Assembly (NCBI GenBank): GCA_003427395.1 | Contig: BFEA01000046.1 | Span: 2,069,346 to 2,097,910 of the forward strand | Direction: 5' to 3' | From: Chara braunii | Lineage: Eukaryota; Streptophyta; Charophyceae; Charales; Characeae | DNA: 28,565 nucleotides | Shown here: piece by piece, positions 7,485 to 16,772 of the stretch | Numbering within the stretch: the stretch's first letter is position 1 | Layout: each line of letters begins with the position of its first letter | The notes under the pieces: generated by a model | The model's input: only the letters and a program-made list of their open reading frames with translations | Database searches by the model: none | Told to the model about the DNA's origin: nothing | Translations under genes and position numbers: made by a program

Positions 7485-9693
7485 AGGCATCACCGAGCGA
7501 CAGACCCAGTGGAAGTGGGACCTAAGGCCAGCTCTTGACAACTGACGCCGAGGGGCCGCGGGACGGGAGAGAAGAAAAATAGGGGGAAAGGACGTGTGTG
7601 AGAGAGCAGCGCCCAGAGAGGGTCAAAACATGCTATTATGAGAGACAAGTAGAGAGAGGGCAATGAGTTCGCGTGCGACAGGTGGCGTGTCCTGTGAGAG
7701 GGAGCGGTCAAAGTGTGCTGGTGAAACGCAGGGAGGGACGCGCTAGCCTGGGAGTTTGCTGTTGACATCAAGCGCTATCGCACTACTGTGACTCGTCCAG
7801 TCATCGTGCGAGGCATCGTTTTCTTGAGAGACTCTGCTGGCGAGGGTCGTTCTAGGATGGAAGCCGCTAAGCATGAAGCAAAAGGCTAACGCGTGCTAAG
7901 GCAGTTAACAGAGGAGGGTGAAGAGGGGAGAGCGAGACGAGTGAGCAGGTGGGAGGTGGTGATGTCAACTGGACTGCTGCGAGTGATGAGTTGGAGAGGT
8001 GACCGTGATGAATGATGCGCAAGAATGCGCGGGAGGTGCTCGGACTGCGTACGTGAGTTTTAGCTTCAATCGTTGTCCTTGCTCTAGCTCAAAACATTTC
8101 CGGACTGATGAGTCGTGGTTAGCTTCTGTGACTCGCCAGGATAACCAGCCTCTGTAGCTTCTCGAGTACTTATCAGTATAATCTGCCCTGTATCATGTCA
8201 TACATATCCCCTGAGAAGATTGGTCTCGAAAGCGCTTCTTGTTCGCTCGCCAGGCAACTACGGTGCAAGCCTACGAGGGAAGTGAGTGTGGATGGGCTCA
8301 GTTCAGCGTGAGTAACGCAACTGGTTTGCGTGAGCTCCACCTAATATGGGTACATTCTGAGTGTCGGGAGACTGAGTCGGGTTTTTAAACGGAGCAGTCG
8401 TTTAAGTCTTCCCTGTTGACGTCAAATTTTCTTGGGTGCTGGGGCATGCGCGAGTTCCCTCCCTTGTTGCTATTTCAAAGTGGAGTGGGGAGGTGAGCCG
8501 GATTCGTGCTACGAGGGATCGTGGACAATTAAGTTTTGTCCTGAAGGACAAAAGTGATGAGCATGGGTTGTTGATTAGCGAGCTCGGTGATCGGTGTTGG
8601 CCTGATGAGATTTGACTGTTGATAGGCAAAAGAACGCGAGCTTGAACTTAACACACAAGAGTCAGTCACCTTTAATGGAGTAATGACGATGTGATTAAAA
8701 GGGACTAAACTGAGCGACAGTTAAGTATGCTTGGTTGTTGAAGAATCACGCCGCTTAAGGAAATGGTTAATTAACAACCAAGACCGATAGAATCTTAATG
8801 AAACACCGTTTTGTTGCTCTCCTATTTAATCTTGATAGTGTTGTTAGTAGGGTGAACGGATAGTGCACCGGAAAAGGTAGATAATTTTTGTGTTGCAAGG
8901 GACTGGTTTTCTTTTATTATTTTCGGTCTTGAACCTTTCTAAATTTCCTGCTTTGGCAAGAGTGTTTTCCTTCTTGGTCAGACACACGGCTCGGGAATTT
9001 GCCTTGTCTCGGCTTTGCCTGAGAGGCTTCTGAACTACTTCTCATAGCCGCTCGTACTGAGTTGGGCGTGTATCATGACATCCCTGTTAGTTTTCCTTAT
9101 TTGTTGATGACCTGGTTTTGAGCCCTGATTAATGAACAAAAGGAAACTAGTATTGAGGAAGATAGCTTACCTACTGGTTAAGTACCTTTTCGACGGGGAT
9201 CAGGTGTCTGCACTCTAATTTGGCTGGTTCAGGCATATAATGAACTATGGATAAATGTTCCCAGACATAGGTGCATCTGTGGGTTAGACCTCAGATCGTA
9301 AGTATGAACAGGACAAAGTCCTAATTGTGATGATTGGACAGAACCAGGCCATAGTTGTTTTCTTTCTTTCTTTTGGGAAAAGTAAAAGCAGAAGGTTTCG
9401 CAGCTGCAGTGTGAGTCTGGCGAGCAGTCATGTAAATTGTTGTATTTTCTTGGGCAATGGTACTCAAGGGATAATTGAGCGAGGCCGGTAGTTGGAAACC
9501 TTTGGGCGTGTCATTGAGGGTGGACTTGTGATTAGCTCGACATTAGGCAAAGTTCACAGATAACCCAGGCTTGGGTCTCACTCGTATTAATGACAAAAGT
9601 GTTGAGTAGGGTCTGAGAGGAAATTCACCGCTGCATTATTCGCGAGAAAGAGACTTCCGCTGGTATTGCATCTATATTCTTCCCCTATGCGTA
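7485..9693. other. Non-coding stretch, no gene seen
   Basis: Only short random-looking frames are present, and I see no long repeat, RNA gene or retroelement protein. Several motifs resembling a hammerhead box (CTGATGA at about 8105 and 8611) lack the partner GAAA and stems. The base composition is even, unlike the GC-rich flanks. It could be intronic to the block from 6840 to 13226. Confidence 0.5.
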
Positions 9694-10115
9694 ATGGGCT
9701 GTATGGCGTCGTCTGAGTCCACCATACCAGAGTTGTCACTGATTAAAACCGGATCATGTGTTGAACGCGAGTCAACTGACCCCGTGCATCGTCCAAGTGA
9801 GGTAGCCTACCTGTGCAGTCATATGTGGGGGACGGAACAGGCCCTCGCCAAGAATGTCCCAAACCTTACTATCTGAAGACGAGCCTTCTGGCAGGGGAAG
9901 TAGTCTGTTTCAAGAGCGAACAGTTTTATGAGTCCTATTCAGCTCAATTGTCAGCTCAATTGTGTGATGTTCCTTCTTCCAACTCGACAGTCCATGTTAA
10001 ACCTTTTGGCGGCACGTTACCGGCGGGGCCAGCTGCACTGAATCCGCTGCAAATAATGCAAACAATCTTGGACGGAGAAAGGAAGTATGTTAGTAGTATT
10101 CGGCGTGTGACCTGA
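9694..10115 (+). CDS. Two overlapping short open frames, doubtful
   Basis: ATG 9694 opens a 60-codon frame that begins MGCMASS and stops at 9876. A second frame is open to TGA 10113-10115 but has no early ATG. The second ends in a hydrophobic stretch followed by NPLQIMQTILDGERK, which faintly resembles the helix NPKLQNAISEARDR of the ORF at 7080. These may be exonic pieces of the same gene family, but the evidence is slight and I cannot name a product. Confidence 0.2.
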
Positions 10116-10415
10116 GTTATGGCCTGCTCAAGGGCATATCCGAGAGGGGAAGCCTGGTGCTAGTGAGTTGGCGTGGCCCTAGGGTCGCCTGAGCTGACCC
10201 CAAACCCTGGACTGGAGGACTGAACCAAGGGGGCTGTGAGTAGAGGGGGCTTTTGCAAACCTGCTTCTGTACCCAGCGAACCGACGGGTAACCTCCACTT
10301 CATAAGGACGTTGACCAAGTCGAACCGGAGACTTAACGTTTTAAGAACTGTTACTGGAAACTTGAGGAAGGTAATTGAAAACGCCTGGTGAACATGAGAG
10401 TAAATAAAGAGTGAA

Positions 10416-10535
10416 GTACTAATGCTAGTGAATGATCAGGGATTCATTGGTTACCCCCTCGACATCTACAGATCAGACGGAAAACTACACAGTCCCTACT
10501 CGTACGATGAGACTGTTGGGAAAGGATCTGGTTAG
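10416..10535 (+). pseudogene. Fragment of the small-protein family (copy 3)
   Basis: The frame reads VLMLVNDQGFIGYPLDIY then RSDGKLHSPYS and ends at TAG 10533-10535. It aligns without gaps to residues 40-76 of the ORF at 11355 (FIEY, YIHGSDGRLHS) with about 14 identities. Conserved positions include F49, I50, Y52, I56 and the SDG-LHS block. Upstream, the same frame has stops at about 10372-10390. A faint RRL-V match near 10330 suggests the N-terminal half once existed. This is a third, more degraded copy. Confidence 0.6.
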
Positions 10536-10834
10536 CATCTAAGGAGAGCTTCAAGGTGTTTATTCCTCTCCTTGAGAACTCTGCCTGGAAAAGTTAACTA
10601 AAAGGCGATCCACGACTTTAGACACATAATGCTGTTTACAGTAAACGGTGTCGGGCATGCACAATAGTGTGCGGTGCTCAGTGCAGTTTGGTACTCAGCA
10701 TAGTGGAGAGCGGATAAGGACTCGTTGTTATTGACTGTAAGCGGGCAGCATACAGTTCGGACCAGCATTTACCGAGTAATTAAGCAACGCACGGTCAACT
10801 GTTGATCAGCGTTCAACCTGCTATTAAGCAAAGC

Positions 10835-10935
10835 TTTTAATCCGACTCAGACAACTTTGGTTCGATCCAGACGACTTTCGTTCGACTCAGATAATTTCTA
10901 CCCGACTCAGGCAAATTTCACTCAGATAATTTTTT
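10835..10935 (+). repeat. Degenerate short tandem repeat (GACTCAGA-AA-TTT units)
   Basis: About five units of 18-22 bases share a core like CGACTCAGACAACTTT: CCGACTCAGACAACTTT, CGATCCAGACGACTTT, CGACTCAGATAATTT, CGACTCAGGCAAATTT and CTCAGATAATTTT. Related CAGGTTCAGG/CAGACTCAGG pieces continue more loosely to about 11230. Confidence 0.65.
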
Positions 10936-11354
10936 TTCTACCAGATTCTAACTAGACTACGGCAACCTGAAGCAGACATGAACAACTCGAACCAGATCCA
11001 GGCTACATAAACTTGAGTTGGGCAAGCCTCAAAACAGACTCAGGCCGTTCAACGCAGGTTCAGGTAATTCAGTGCAGGACCAGGCAATCCAATGCAGGAT
11101 TAGAGAGCTTGGCAAAGTTTCAACTCATTTATGCATGGATTCAGCGAACGCAGGCTCAACCAGCAGATAAGCCCAGACTCGGCTAAATCAGTGTGGACTC
11201 AGTAGACTTGGCATAGACCCTACAAGAATAATACAGAACGCATGTACAGCTACTTGTCCAATCTGTGTCTAGTTACCCGGATTCCGCAAGCAGCTTATGG
11301 TAGACATCAGGGTCTCTATGCACAGGGGTGAAAGGAGAGGTGTTCCGCAGGAAG

Positions 11355-11606
11355 ATGGAGGGAGAGAGAAGACTGAGGGTGACCTGTACTCTGCATCAAG
11401 ACAAAAGTGAGGGTTGGGAGGACAGAGTTATACATGGCCTTTGTTATTAGAAAAGACTCATGATGGAACTGGCCTTAGAGCGAGTGAAGAACCATACATT
11501 TATCGAGTATACCTTCTACATTCATGGGTCAGATGGGAGATTACACAGTACCTTCTCGTCGGTAGGATCTGTTGAGGAGGGGAGGAGAAAGGTTACTGAA
11601 AATTAG
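11355..11606 (+). pseudogene. Small-protein family, copy 1 (one in-frame stop)
   Basis: The frame from ATG 11355 to TAG 11604-11606 is 83 codons with a single internal TAG at 11448-11450. It aligns end to end and without a gap to the intact 84-residue ORF at 11966, with 32 of 83 identical residues. Shared positions include ME at the start, R8, V9, C11, L13, W21, MME 36-38, IEYT 50-53, GRL 61-63, EE 74-75 and RR 77-78. Conservation at this divergence, without indels, indicates that the family was translated. Predicted shape is a strand (RLRVTCTLHQ), a helix (LMMELALERV) and a beta hairpin (IEYTFYIHGSDGRLHSTF). Function is unknown. The stop may mark a dead gene or an exon boundary. Confidence 0.7.
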
Positions 11607-11965
11607 TAGAAAAGCTTAGCCATCAGCACCGAGAGAGACAAGTTCACCTCAGGCAGACTCAGACTGGAGAAAATAGGGAGGTTTCTATAAACAAATCACA
11701 ACGGAGCACCTAGTATATCGACGGAACATAAACAACCACTGTATTAATTGGCATTCGAGCAGCTACAGTTCTCTCAACAGCAATCAGTAAACAGCAGCCA
11801 GTTAAGTAAGTTATAAACAGCACTTCAGGGCGGCAATCCTAGTGACAGCAGACAAACAGCAACCTGAGAACAACAATCTACCCAATAGCCTTCTCATATC
11901 TAGATCATCCATGTGTCAATCGTCTCGAGATGAGTGAACTGATGTAGTGATAATTCGGTGAGAAT

Positions 11966-12220
11966 ATGGAGAGCAGCAACTCGGTTAGAGTCTCCTGCTC
12001 GCTGTATCAAAGCACCGCAGAGACCTGGAGGGAGAGTGCAGTTGAGGAATACAATCAGCAGACCACTATGATGATGGAACATGCACTGGCCCTCGTGAGG
12101 AGTCGTACTAAAATCGAATACACATACAATTTGCATGACAAGAACGGCAGACTGTGTGCCACCATAACTTCAGTAAGCACTATTGAGGAAGCAAGGAGGA
12201 CTGTTGGCAGCCATCGGTGA
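11966..12220 (+). CDS. Small-protein family, copy 2 (intact, 84 residues)
   Basis: The ORF is uninterrupted from ATG 11966 to TGA 12218-12220. It begins MESSNSVRVSCSLYQ and ends EEARRTVGSHR. It is the intact relative of the frame at 11355: identical reading length to within one codon, 39% identity and no gaps. Visible elements are an N-terminal strand (SVRVSCSLYQ), a helix (TTMMMEHALALVRSR), a beta hairpin around DKNGRL, and a basic C-terminus. There is no signal peptide or membrane segment. It lies 611 bases downstream of its relative and 233 bases before the 170-codon ORF at 12453, all on the same strand. A GGTGAAT donor-like site overlaps its stop, so it could instead be an exon. I recognise no known family. 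Confidence 0.6.
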   Translation: MESSNSVRVSCSLYQSTAETWRESAVEEYNQQTTMMMEHALALVRSRTKIEYTYNLHDKNGRLCATITSVSTIEEARRTVGSHR

Positions 12221-12263
12221 ATGTTTTGTCTGAACGAGAACTTATCCGGAGATTCAGTAATCA

Positions 12264-12417
12264 TCTAATCAGCAGTTAATCATCAGCAATCAGTTATTAT
12301 TAGCAATCGGTTTCAGCAATCAGTTTTCAGCAATCAGTTTTTCAGCAATCAGTTTTTTTTAGCAATCAGTTTTCAGCAATCAGTTTCTTGCGGTCAGTTT
12401 GGCAGTCAGTTTTCAGG
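12264..12417 (+). repeat. AGCAATCAGTTTTC tandem repeat
   Basis: About nine imperfect units of 13-16 bases repeat AGCAATCAGTTTTC, with variation mainly in the length of the T run. Each unit ends in a TTTCAG-like string, so the array offers several splice-acceptor-like sites just before the ORF at 12453. The same CAGCAATCAGT word appears once more near 11780. Confidence 0.85.
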
Positions 12418-12452
12418 GATAGTCTGACCAGCTTGTACTGGCAAGAGTACTC

Positions 12453-12965
12453 ATGAGCACAGTTCAGTCTACTCCGGTCAGTGAATCAGTGCTGGCCAGC
12501 CTCAACCGGATTTCATGCAAGGAGGCATTCCATTATCAATATGTTAGTGCCATTGGTTTCAGACAGGGAGATCTGTCAATTTTCATTGTCCAGACCAGTT
12601 TTGCTGATGGCACTATCCACGATCTGAGGCCTTACCTGAAGAAGGGCAAGGAGACTCATGAGCTTTTTGATGCAGTCTGGATTTCAGCCACTGAATACCT
12701 TGAGCAGAGAGAGAGAGAGCTCGATGAGAGTGGCACTACGCTGATCCGCAGCTTCGGGCCTATGCTCTATACTGATTATCCTAGGCCTCCAGTCCCTCCT
12801 CTTCTCACAGATGGCACGAGTTGGCTGGATGTGATTGGATTGGCAAAAAGATACATCTCCATGTGCCTCGGATGGTCTTGCTCAGAGCTTGCTGGCTACA
12901 GGTGGCTTTTTGTCACGAAGCCTAGGTCTCAGATTGTACGTGGGCGTGGGTCACGGCATCAGTGA
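12453..12965 (+). CDS. Hypothetical 170-residue protein
   Basis: An uninterrupted frame runs from ATG 12453 to TGA 12963-12965 with coding-like composition; an in-frame TAG at 12420-12422 limits upstream extension. The sequence begins MSTVQSTPVSESVLASLNRI. It continues with a strand-rich part (LSIFIVQTSFADGTIHDL), a long charged helix (ELFDAVWISATEYLEQRERE), a proline-rich segment (YPRPPVPP), and a C-terminal helix with CLGW. The ADGTIHDL turn recalls the SDGRLHS turn of the small-protein family upstream, suggesting a larger relative, but this is tentative. An AATAAA lies 256 bases downstream. I cannot assign a function. Confidence 0.55.
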   Translation: MSTVQSTPVSESVLASLNRISCKEAFHYQYVSAIGFRQGDLSIFIVQTSFADGTIHDLRPYLKKGKETHELFDAVWISATEYLEQRERELDESGTTLIRSFGPMLYTDYPRPPVPPLLTDGTSWLDVIGLAKRYISMCLGWSCSELAGYRWLFVTKPRSQIVRGRGSRHQ

Positions 12966-13220
12966 GGACTCCTGAGAGGTGCTGACCATGCCTGTTCACA
13001 TGTACTTTCTGAGATTATTATGAGTTCTCACTCTTCCCTCATTGAATTGCCCATGTCTTTGCTCAAGTGAGTCAGTCTTTCTGCATTATTCTTGCTTGAT
13101 GATTGCCTTTGTGGATGTTTTGTCACAATTCTCAAAATCAGATCGACATAATTGATGCATGCATAGCACCCCATAATTTTATGATTATTATTTGCATAAT
13201 TCTCTGCTGTTCCGAATCAA

Positions 13221-13226
13221 AATAAA
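13221..13226 (+). terminator. Possible polyadenylation signal AATAAA
   Basis: AATAAA occurs in an A-rich context about 255 bases after the stop of the ORF at 12453, a reasonable 3' UTR length. The block from the TATA box at 6840 to here could be one transcription unit or several; the sequence alone does not decide. Confidence 0.35.
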
Positions 13227-13416
13227 AGATTCCTAAGACCGGGGACCGGCGAAGACCGCAATTGAAGGGTCTCGCTCGAAGCCGGACGCACACAACAGGA
13301 AGGGATTTGCATTATTTAATTTATTCTATTTATTGCAATCACTTACAAAAATCCTGCGTGACATCCTGTTGGCTTTCCGGTCGCCCGAAGTAGGCCCAAC
13401 TGGAAAAGGTGCGACA

Positions 13417-13738
13417 ACGTGCGTTCGTGTGTGGGAGCAGGGCGCTGCTGAGGGCAGCGCCATAGCCAGCCTCCATAGCGGGCTCGGCTTGGATACACAG
13501 TGAGGCGCAGGGGTGGTTCTCGGGTGCAAGAGAGGATAGGTTAGGGTGTTAAGTCAAGGAAGGGCGAAGGATGATGATGATGATGATGTGAGGGCACTTG
13601 CCTTGTATTGGCGATGGTCTGCATATGGGCGACACCTTCAAGTACTTCGGGTTGCTGCTGATGATAACAGTTGCATTGTCAATTAGTAGGCTTAGTAGCT
13701 GTGCTAGGAGTAGGTTGGGCGCTGAGCGCCAAGTGGGA
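13417..13738 (+). repeat. Second copy of the element A leader repeat
   Basis: It matches 1482-1804 along its full length with few substitutions (for example a perfect GATGAT run where copy 1 has ATTATG). It begins at ACGTGCG and ends at the same GCCAAGTGGGA. No LTR or pol of element A adjoins it, so it is an isolated fragment of that family. Confidence 0.85.
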
Positions 13739-14390
13739 ATGTGAAGGGACTGGACTCTTGTGTTGATGAGGAGAGAGTATGCTCTCTGTGACTTTGGTTT
13801 TCAGTACTACGAACCTCCATTGGTGTATTATTGGTGCAATGCTGTTCTCTGGACACGGTGTGACTATCTGGCTTTCTATGTGATGGTGTAATCTGGAATT
13901 GTCATCTCCCTGTTGCTTATTTTCCTTGCAATTGGACATTCGGCCGGGAGACTATTTTTGGGACTTGCGATCTTGGTCTTCTTCCTCATTTCCATCTGCG
14001 TTTTGCCTCTCCCTCCCATCTCCTCATCCGTGGTATCTCCCGGTGTGCGTGATCAAGGTCCTTGTTCCGTCTATGTATGCGGTGCTGCTCTCTCTCTCAT
14101 ATGTGGTTTATGTTGGGGTGTCGCGTCAGTATCTAACGGGTCAGGTCATATTTTTGACTCTTCCGTTGCGCTACATTGTGCTATTTTCATATGTATCTGG
14201 ATGTGCATTGCTTGTTGATGCTTTGCTGACACTACATTGTCGATTCGAGTCCTTTTCATCACTTTGCGGATCCCTGGCTCCCCATACATCGCTCAACTTA
14301 GCATCTATCTGTTGGTACCGGAGCCCCGCCCTTGAATCAGGACGACAACCTGACCTACGTGCGATTGGGGACAATCGATCGATTGGTTGA
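13739..14390. other. Intergenic stretch, no gene seen
   Basis: A 163-codon open frame lies here (13899-14390), but its product is an irregular hydrophobic string with no recognisable domain and another hydrophobic frame overlaps it. I treat both as chance frames in a T- and C-rich stretch. Confidence 0.45.
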
Positions 14391-14455
14391 TTGATTGATT
14401 GATCAGTCATGGTAGATCGATCGATCGATCAACTGATTGATTGATTGATTGATTA
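14391..14455. repeat. (GATT)n and (GATC)n microsatellites abutting an LTR
   Basis: GATTGATTGATTGATC, then GATCGATCGATCGATC, then further GATT units run directly into the TGAAACGG start of the family B LTR. The element therefore inserted in, or next to, this microsatellite. Confidence 0.9.
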
Positions 14456-14660
14456 TGAAACGGTTTTCACCTTTGCAGTAACAGATGCAGATCCCAGGGC
14501 TCAATCCCTAGACCTCACCTCACCCGTGTACAGTACCCCTGTGTGTTTTGAACCTGTGACCTGCGTTTTAGGAGTCAGTTGTTGTCTGTTGTGGGTCGGT
14601 GTAGTTGTCGGGTCTTGAACTGTAGGCATGTCAACTAGGGGTCATTGTTGTGTAGAGGCT

Positions 14661-14753
14661 GTAGCTGTAGCAATTCTGAAAGGTCAAGGTCGTAGTTGCT
14701 ACAGTTCTGAAAGGTCAAAGTCGTAGCTGCTACAGTCCCGAAAAGCCAAGTCC
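14661..14753 (+). repeat. Three 31-bp tandem units in the LTR
   Basis: Units at 14661, 14692 and 14723 share GTAGCTGCTACAG and GAAAGGTCAAGGTC blocks. The same trio is conserved in the other LTR (21635-21727). Position in the upstream half of the LTR suggests U3 enhancer-like repeats. Confidence 0.85.
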
Positions 14754-14980
14754 GACTTTCGGAAGGTCCGGAAGTGGCCTTTCGAGTTGTTCTCACATTA
14801 CTCACAGCAGACCAGAGGCAAGTCGACAAGTGGCAACTTCGCTTAGTCAGCGGTACCCAGTCCCAGTCTCACTTTGTACAGTCAGCAAGTACCATGAGGG
14901 ACTGTGTGCAACATGGGAGATTGTTCGTCCATAGCCAGTAGTAGTAGAGCGGCCATAGCCGTTGTAGCTTAGAGAGAGGT

Positions 14981-14982
<2 letters not shown>

Positions 14983-15034
<52 letters not shown>
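14983..15034. repeat. (GT)n microsatellite inside the LTR
   Basis: A run of about 26 GT units. The homologous position in the second LTR (about 22111-22124) has only about seven, so the tract expanded after duplication. Confidence 0.95.
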
Positions 15035-15037
<3 letters not shown>

Positions 15038-15288
15038 GTACTGAGTTTGTGTGCGTGGGATATCCAGGGATATCCAGAGTCGAGTGCGAGCAAATGGTTG
15101 TGTGAATACAATGTCGGACAGAGGATGTGTGAGCGCTCAGGCGCCATAGCCAGTTGGAAGCGAGTTTGTATCCAAACTGTGTTCTTGACTTGAATATCTC
15201 TGAGCATTGTGTGGGCGCACAGTGCCAGTGTGGATTGACATTTGTTTGCATGTATGAGAAGTGAAGAAGAAAGTGAGTCTGATTACAT

Positions 15289-15300
15289 TGGTATCGAGCT
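15289..15300 (+). promoter_or_regulatory. Primer-binding site, initiator tRNA-Met type (B1)
   Basis: TGGTATCGAGCT follows the LTR after one base. It matches TGGTATCAGAGC, the usual plant Ty3/gypsy site complementary to the tRNA-iMet 3' end, apart from one missing base. The copy at 22362 has the full-length TGGTATCGGAGC. Confidence 0.8.
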
Positions 15301-15360
15301 GGTCACTGCTATTCCACGCGCCATAGCAACAGTGCGCCGAAGAAGAAGAGTCCGCCATAG

Positions 15361-15692
15361 NNNNNNNNNNNNNNNNNNNNNNNNNNNNNNNNNNNNNNNN
15401 NNNNNNNNNNNNNNNNNNNNNNNNNNNNNNNNNNNNNNNNNNNNNNNNNNNNNNNNNNNNNNNNNNNNNNNNNNNNNNNNNNNNNNNNNNNNNNNNNNNN
15501 NNNNNNNNNNNNNNNNNNNNNNNNNNNNNNNNNNNNNNNNNNNNNNNNNNNNNNNNNNNNNNNNNNNNNNNNNNNNNNNNNNNNNNNNNNNNNNNNNNNN
15601 NNNNNNNNNNNNNNNNNNNNNNNNNNNNNNNNNNNNNNNNNNNNNNNNNNNNNNNNNNNNNNNNNNNNNNNNNNNNNNNNNNNNNNNNNNNN
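15361..15692. other. Assembly gap (332 N)
   Basis: The gap falls in the leader. The matching part of copy B2 (about 22430-22520) contains a (GATA)n/(GA)n tract. The sequence resumes in (AG)n at 15693-15734, so an unassembled microsatellite is the likely cause. Confidence 0.95.
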
Positions 15693-15734
<42 letters not shown>

Positions 15735-15739
<5 letters not shown>

Positions 15740-16772
15740 AGGAGGAGGAGCGATACAAGATTGTTGTGCGGTCCAAGGAAGAAGGTGGCGGCCATAGCCG
15801 CCGAGCTCAAACACGGAGTAAGAAAGGAAGGAAGAAGATTGAGTGAGGAGGAGGGAGAGACCAAGGGGAGAGAGAAGCCATAGTTGAAGAAGAAGAAGGG
15901 AGAGACAGAGGAGGAAAGAGAAAGACATAGCCGGGGTGAAGGAGGAAGAAAGTGAGAAAGAAGGGAGGAGGGAGAAATTGAATATCGAAGGTTGGTGAGA
16001 AAGAAAGGGGTCGACAGCCATAGCCGAATTGAAGGTCGACCTGGGCGTTGACCTAGGGGTTGACCAACGTTGACCAAGACTTTGATCGAGAAGTTGACCA
16101 AGGGGTTGGCGGGCGTTGATTGGCAAGTTGACCAAGCGTTGACCAGTGTTGACTGAAGTTGTTGACCACGAAATTGACCAAGTTGGAGTTGGTATACTCT
16201 CGCCAAGCCTCATCCTCTCCCCTCACCCTATGGATGTGCACTCACCATATGGTACTTGTTGAGTCTGTCGATCTCCTCTTTCTGATGGTGTCTTACGACT
16301 GACTGACCCGGAGGACAAACCCTCCCAAGAACCGGTACAGACCGGCGGGCTGCTCAGTGTGGCATGGTAGGCCCTAAATCCGAGCTTTGGGCTGCACAAC
16401 CAGCTGTGCAAGTGTTGAGCGGACTTGCTGATCGCGTCGTCCTATTTGCGACGTTAGACAATTCCTGAGGAGTTATGGGGGATCTCCTTAGATGCCTTCT
16501 GATCAACGTTGAAGTCATGTAGTGACATCTTAGTGATAGGTCTAGGCTAGAGATCCTAGTTGACAGGGTCCTGAACCGGAGTGAAAGCCAGCTCGGATTG
16601 ACCGCAGGTGCAGGGCATCTGGGTCTGGTTTGTGAAGGACAGTGGTGGCGAAAGCTTTCGTCGGTTGTGGTAACCTGGCTGGATTGAAGGGAAAGGCTTT
16701 GTGGTCCTTAGACAATCAGTCGGTCAGTCAAGGGGGTAGGTCTAGGTGGTGAGGAGTGGGACACCTGACACC
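15735..16772 (+). other. Untranslated leader of element B1
   Basis: An A/G-rich stretch (to about 16010) and an array of TTGAC sites (16048-16178) are followed by about 590 bases of mixed sequence up to the gag ATG. All of it is collinear with 22577-23725 of copy B2. Long minus-strand frames through the A/G-rich part give only serine/leucine-rich low-complexity products and are not called. Confidence 0.7.
16048..16178 (+). promoter_or_regulatory. Array of nine TTGAC (W-box-like) sites, copy B1
   Basis: TTGAC occurs at 16048, 16060, 16070, 16094, 16128, 16139, 16149, 16162 and 16174, mostly as GTTGACC. TTGAC[C/T] is the W-box recognised by plant WRKY factors. All sites are on the plus strand within 131 bases. 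Factor binding is inferred. Confidence 0.6.

Larger units (their letters stand above)
14456..15287 (+). repeat. Element B1 5' LTR
   Basis: It is 832 bp, collinear with 21430-22360. It has three tandem 31-bp units (14661-14753) and a long (GT)n run. It lacks the 157-bp segment that in the other LTR contains the TATAAAT box (21886-22042), so it appears promoterless. It ends with ATTACA immediately before a T and the primer-binding site. Confidence 0.85.

Noticed and set aside
8100-8150. Hammerhead-like CTGATGAGTC at about 8105
   Set aside because: A GAGTC/GACTC stem exists but no GAAA follows and there is no stem III.
12264-12417. CRISPR-like array
   Set aside because: Units are 13-16 bp, contiguous and degenerate without spacers, in a eukaryotic context.
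15137-16213. Long open frames on both strands through the N gap
   Set aside because: They are open only because the gap reads as X and the flanks are AG/CT repeats; the products are low-complexity Ser/Leu or Arg/Glu strings.
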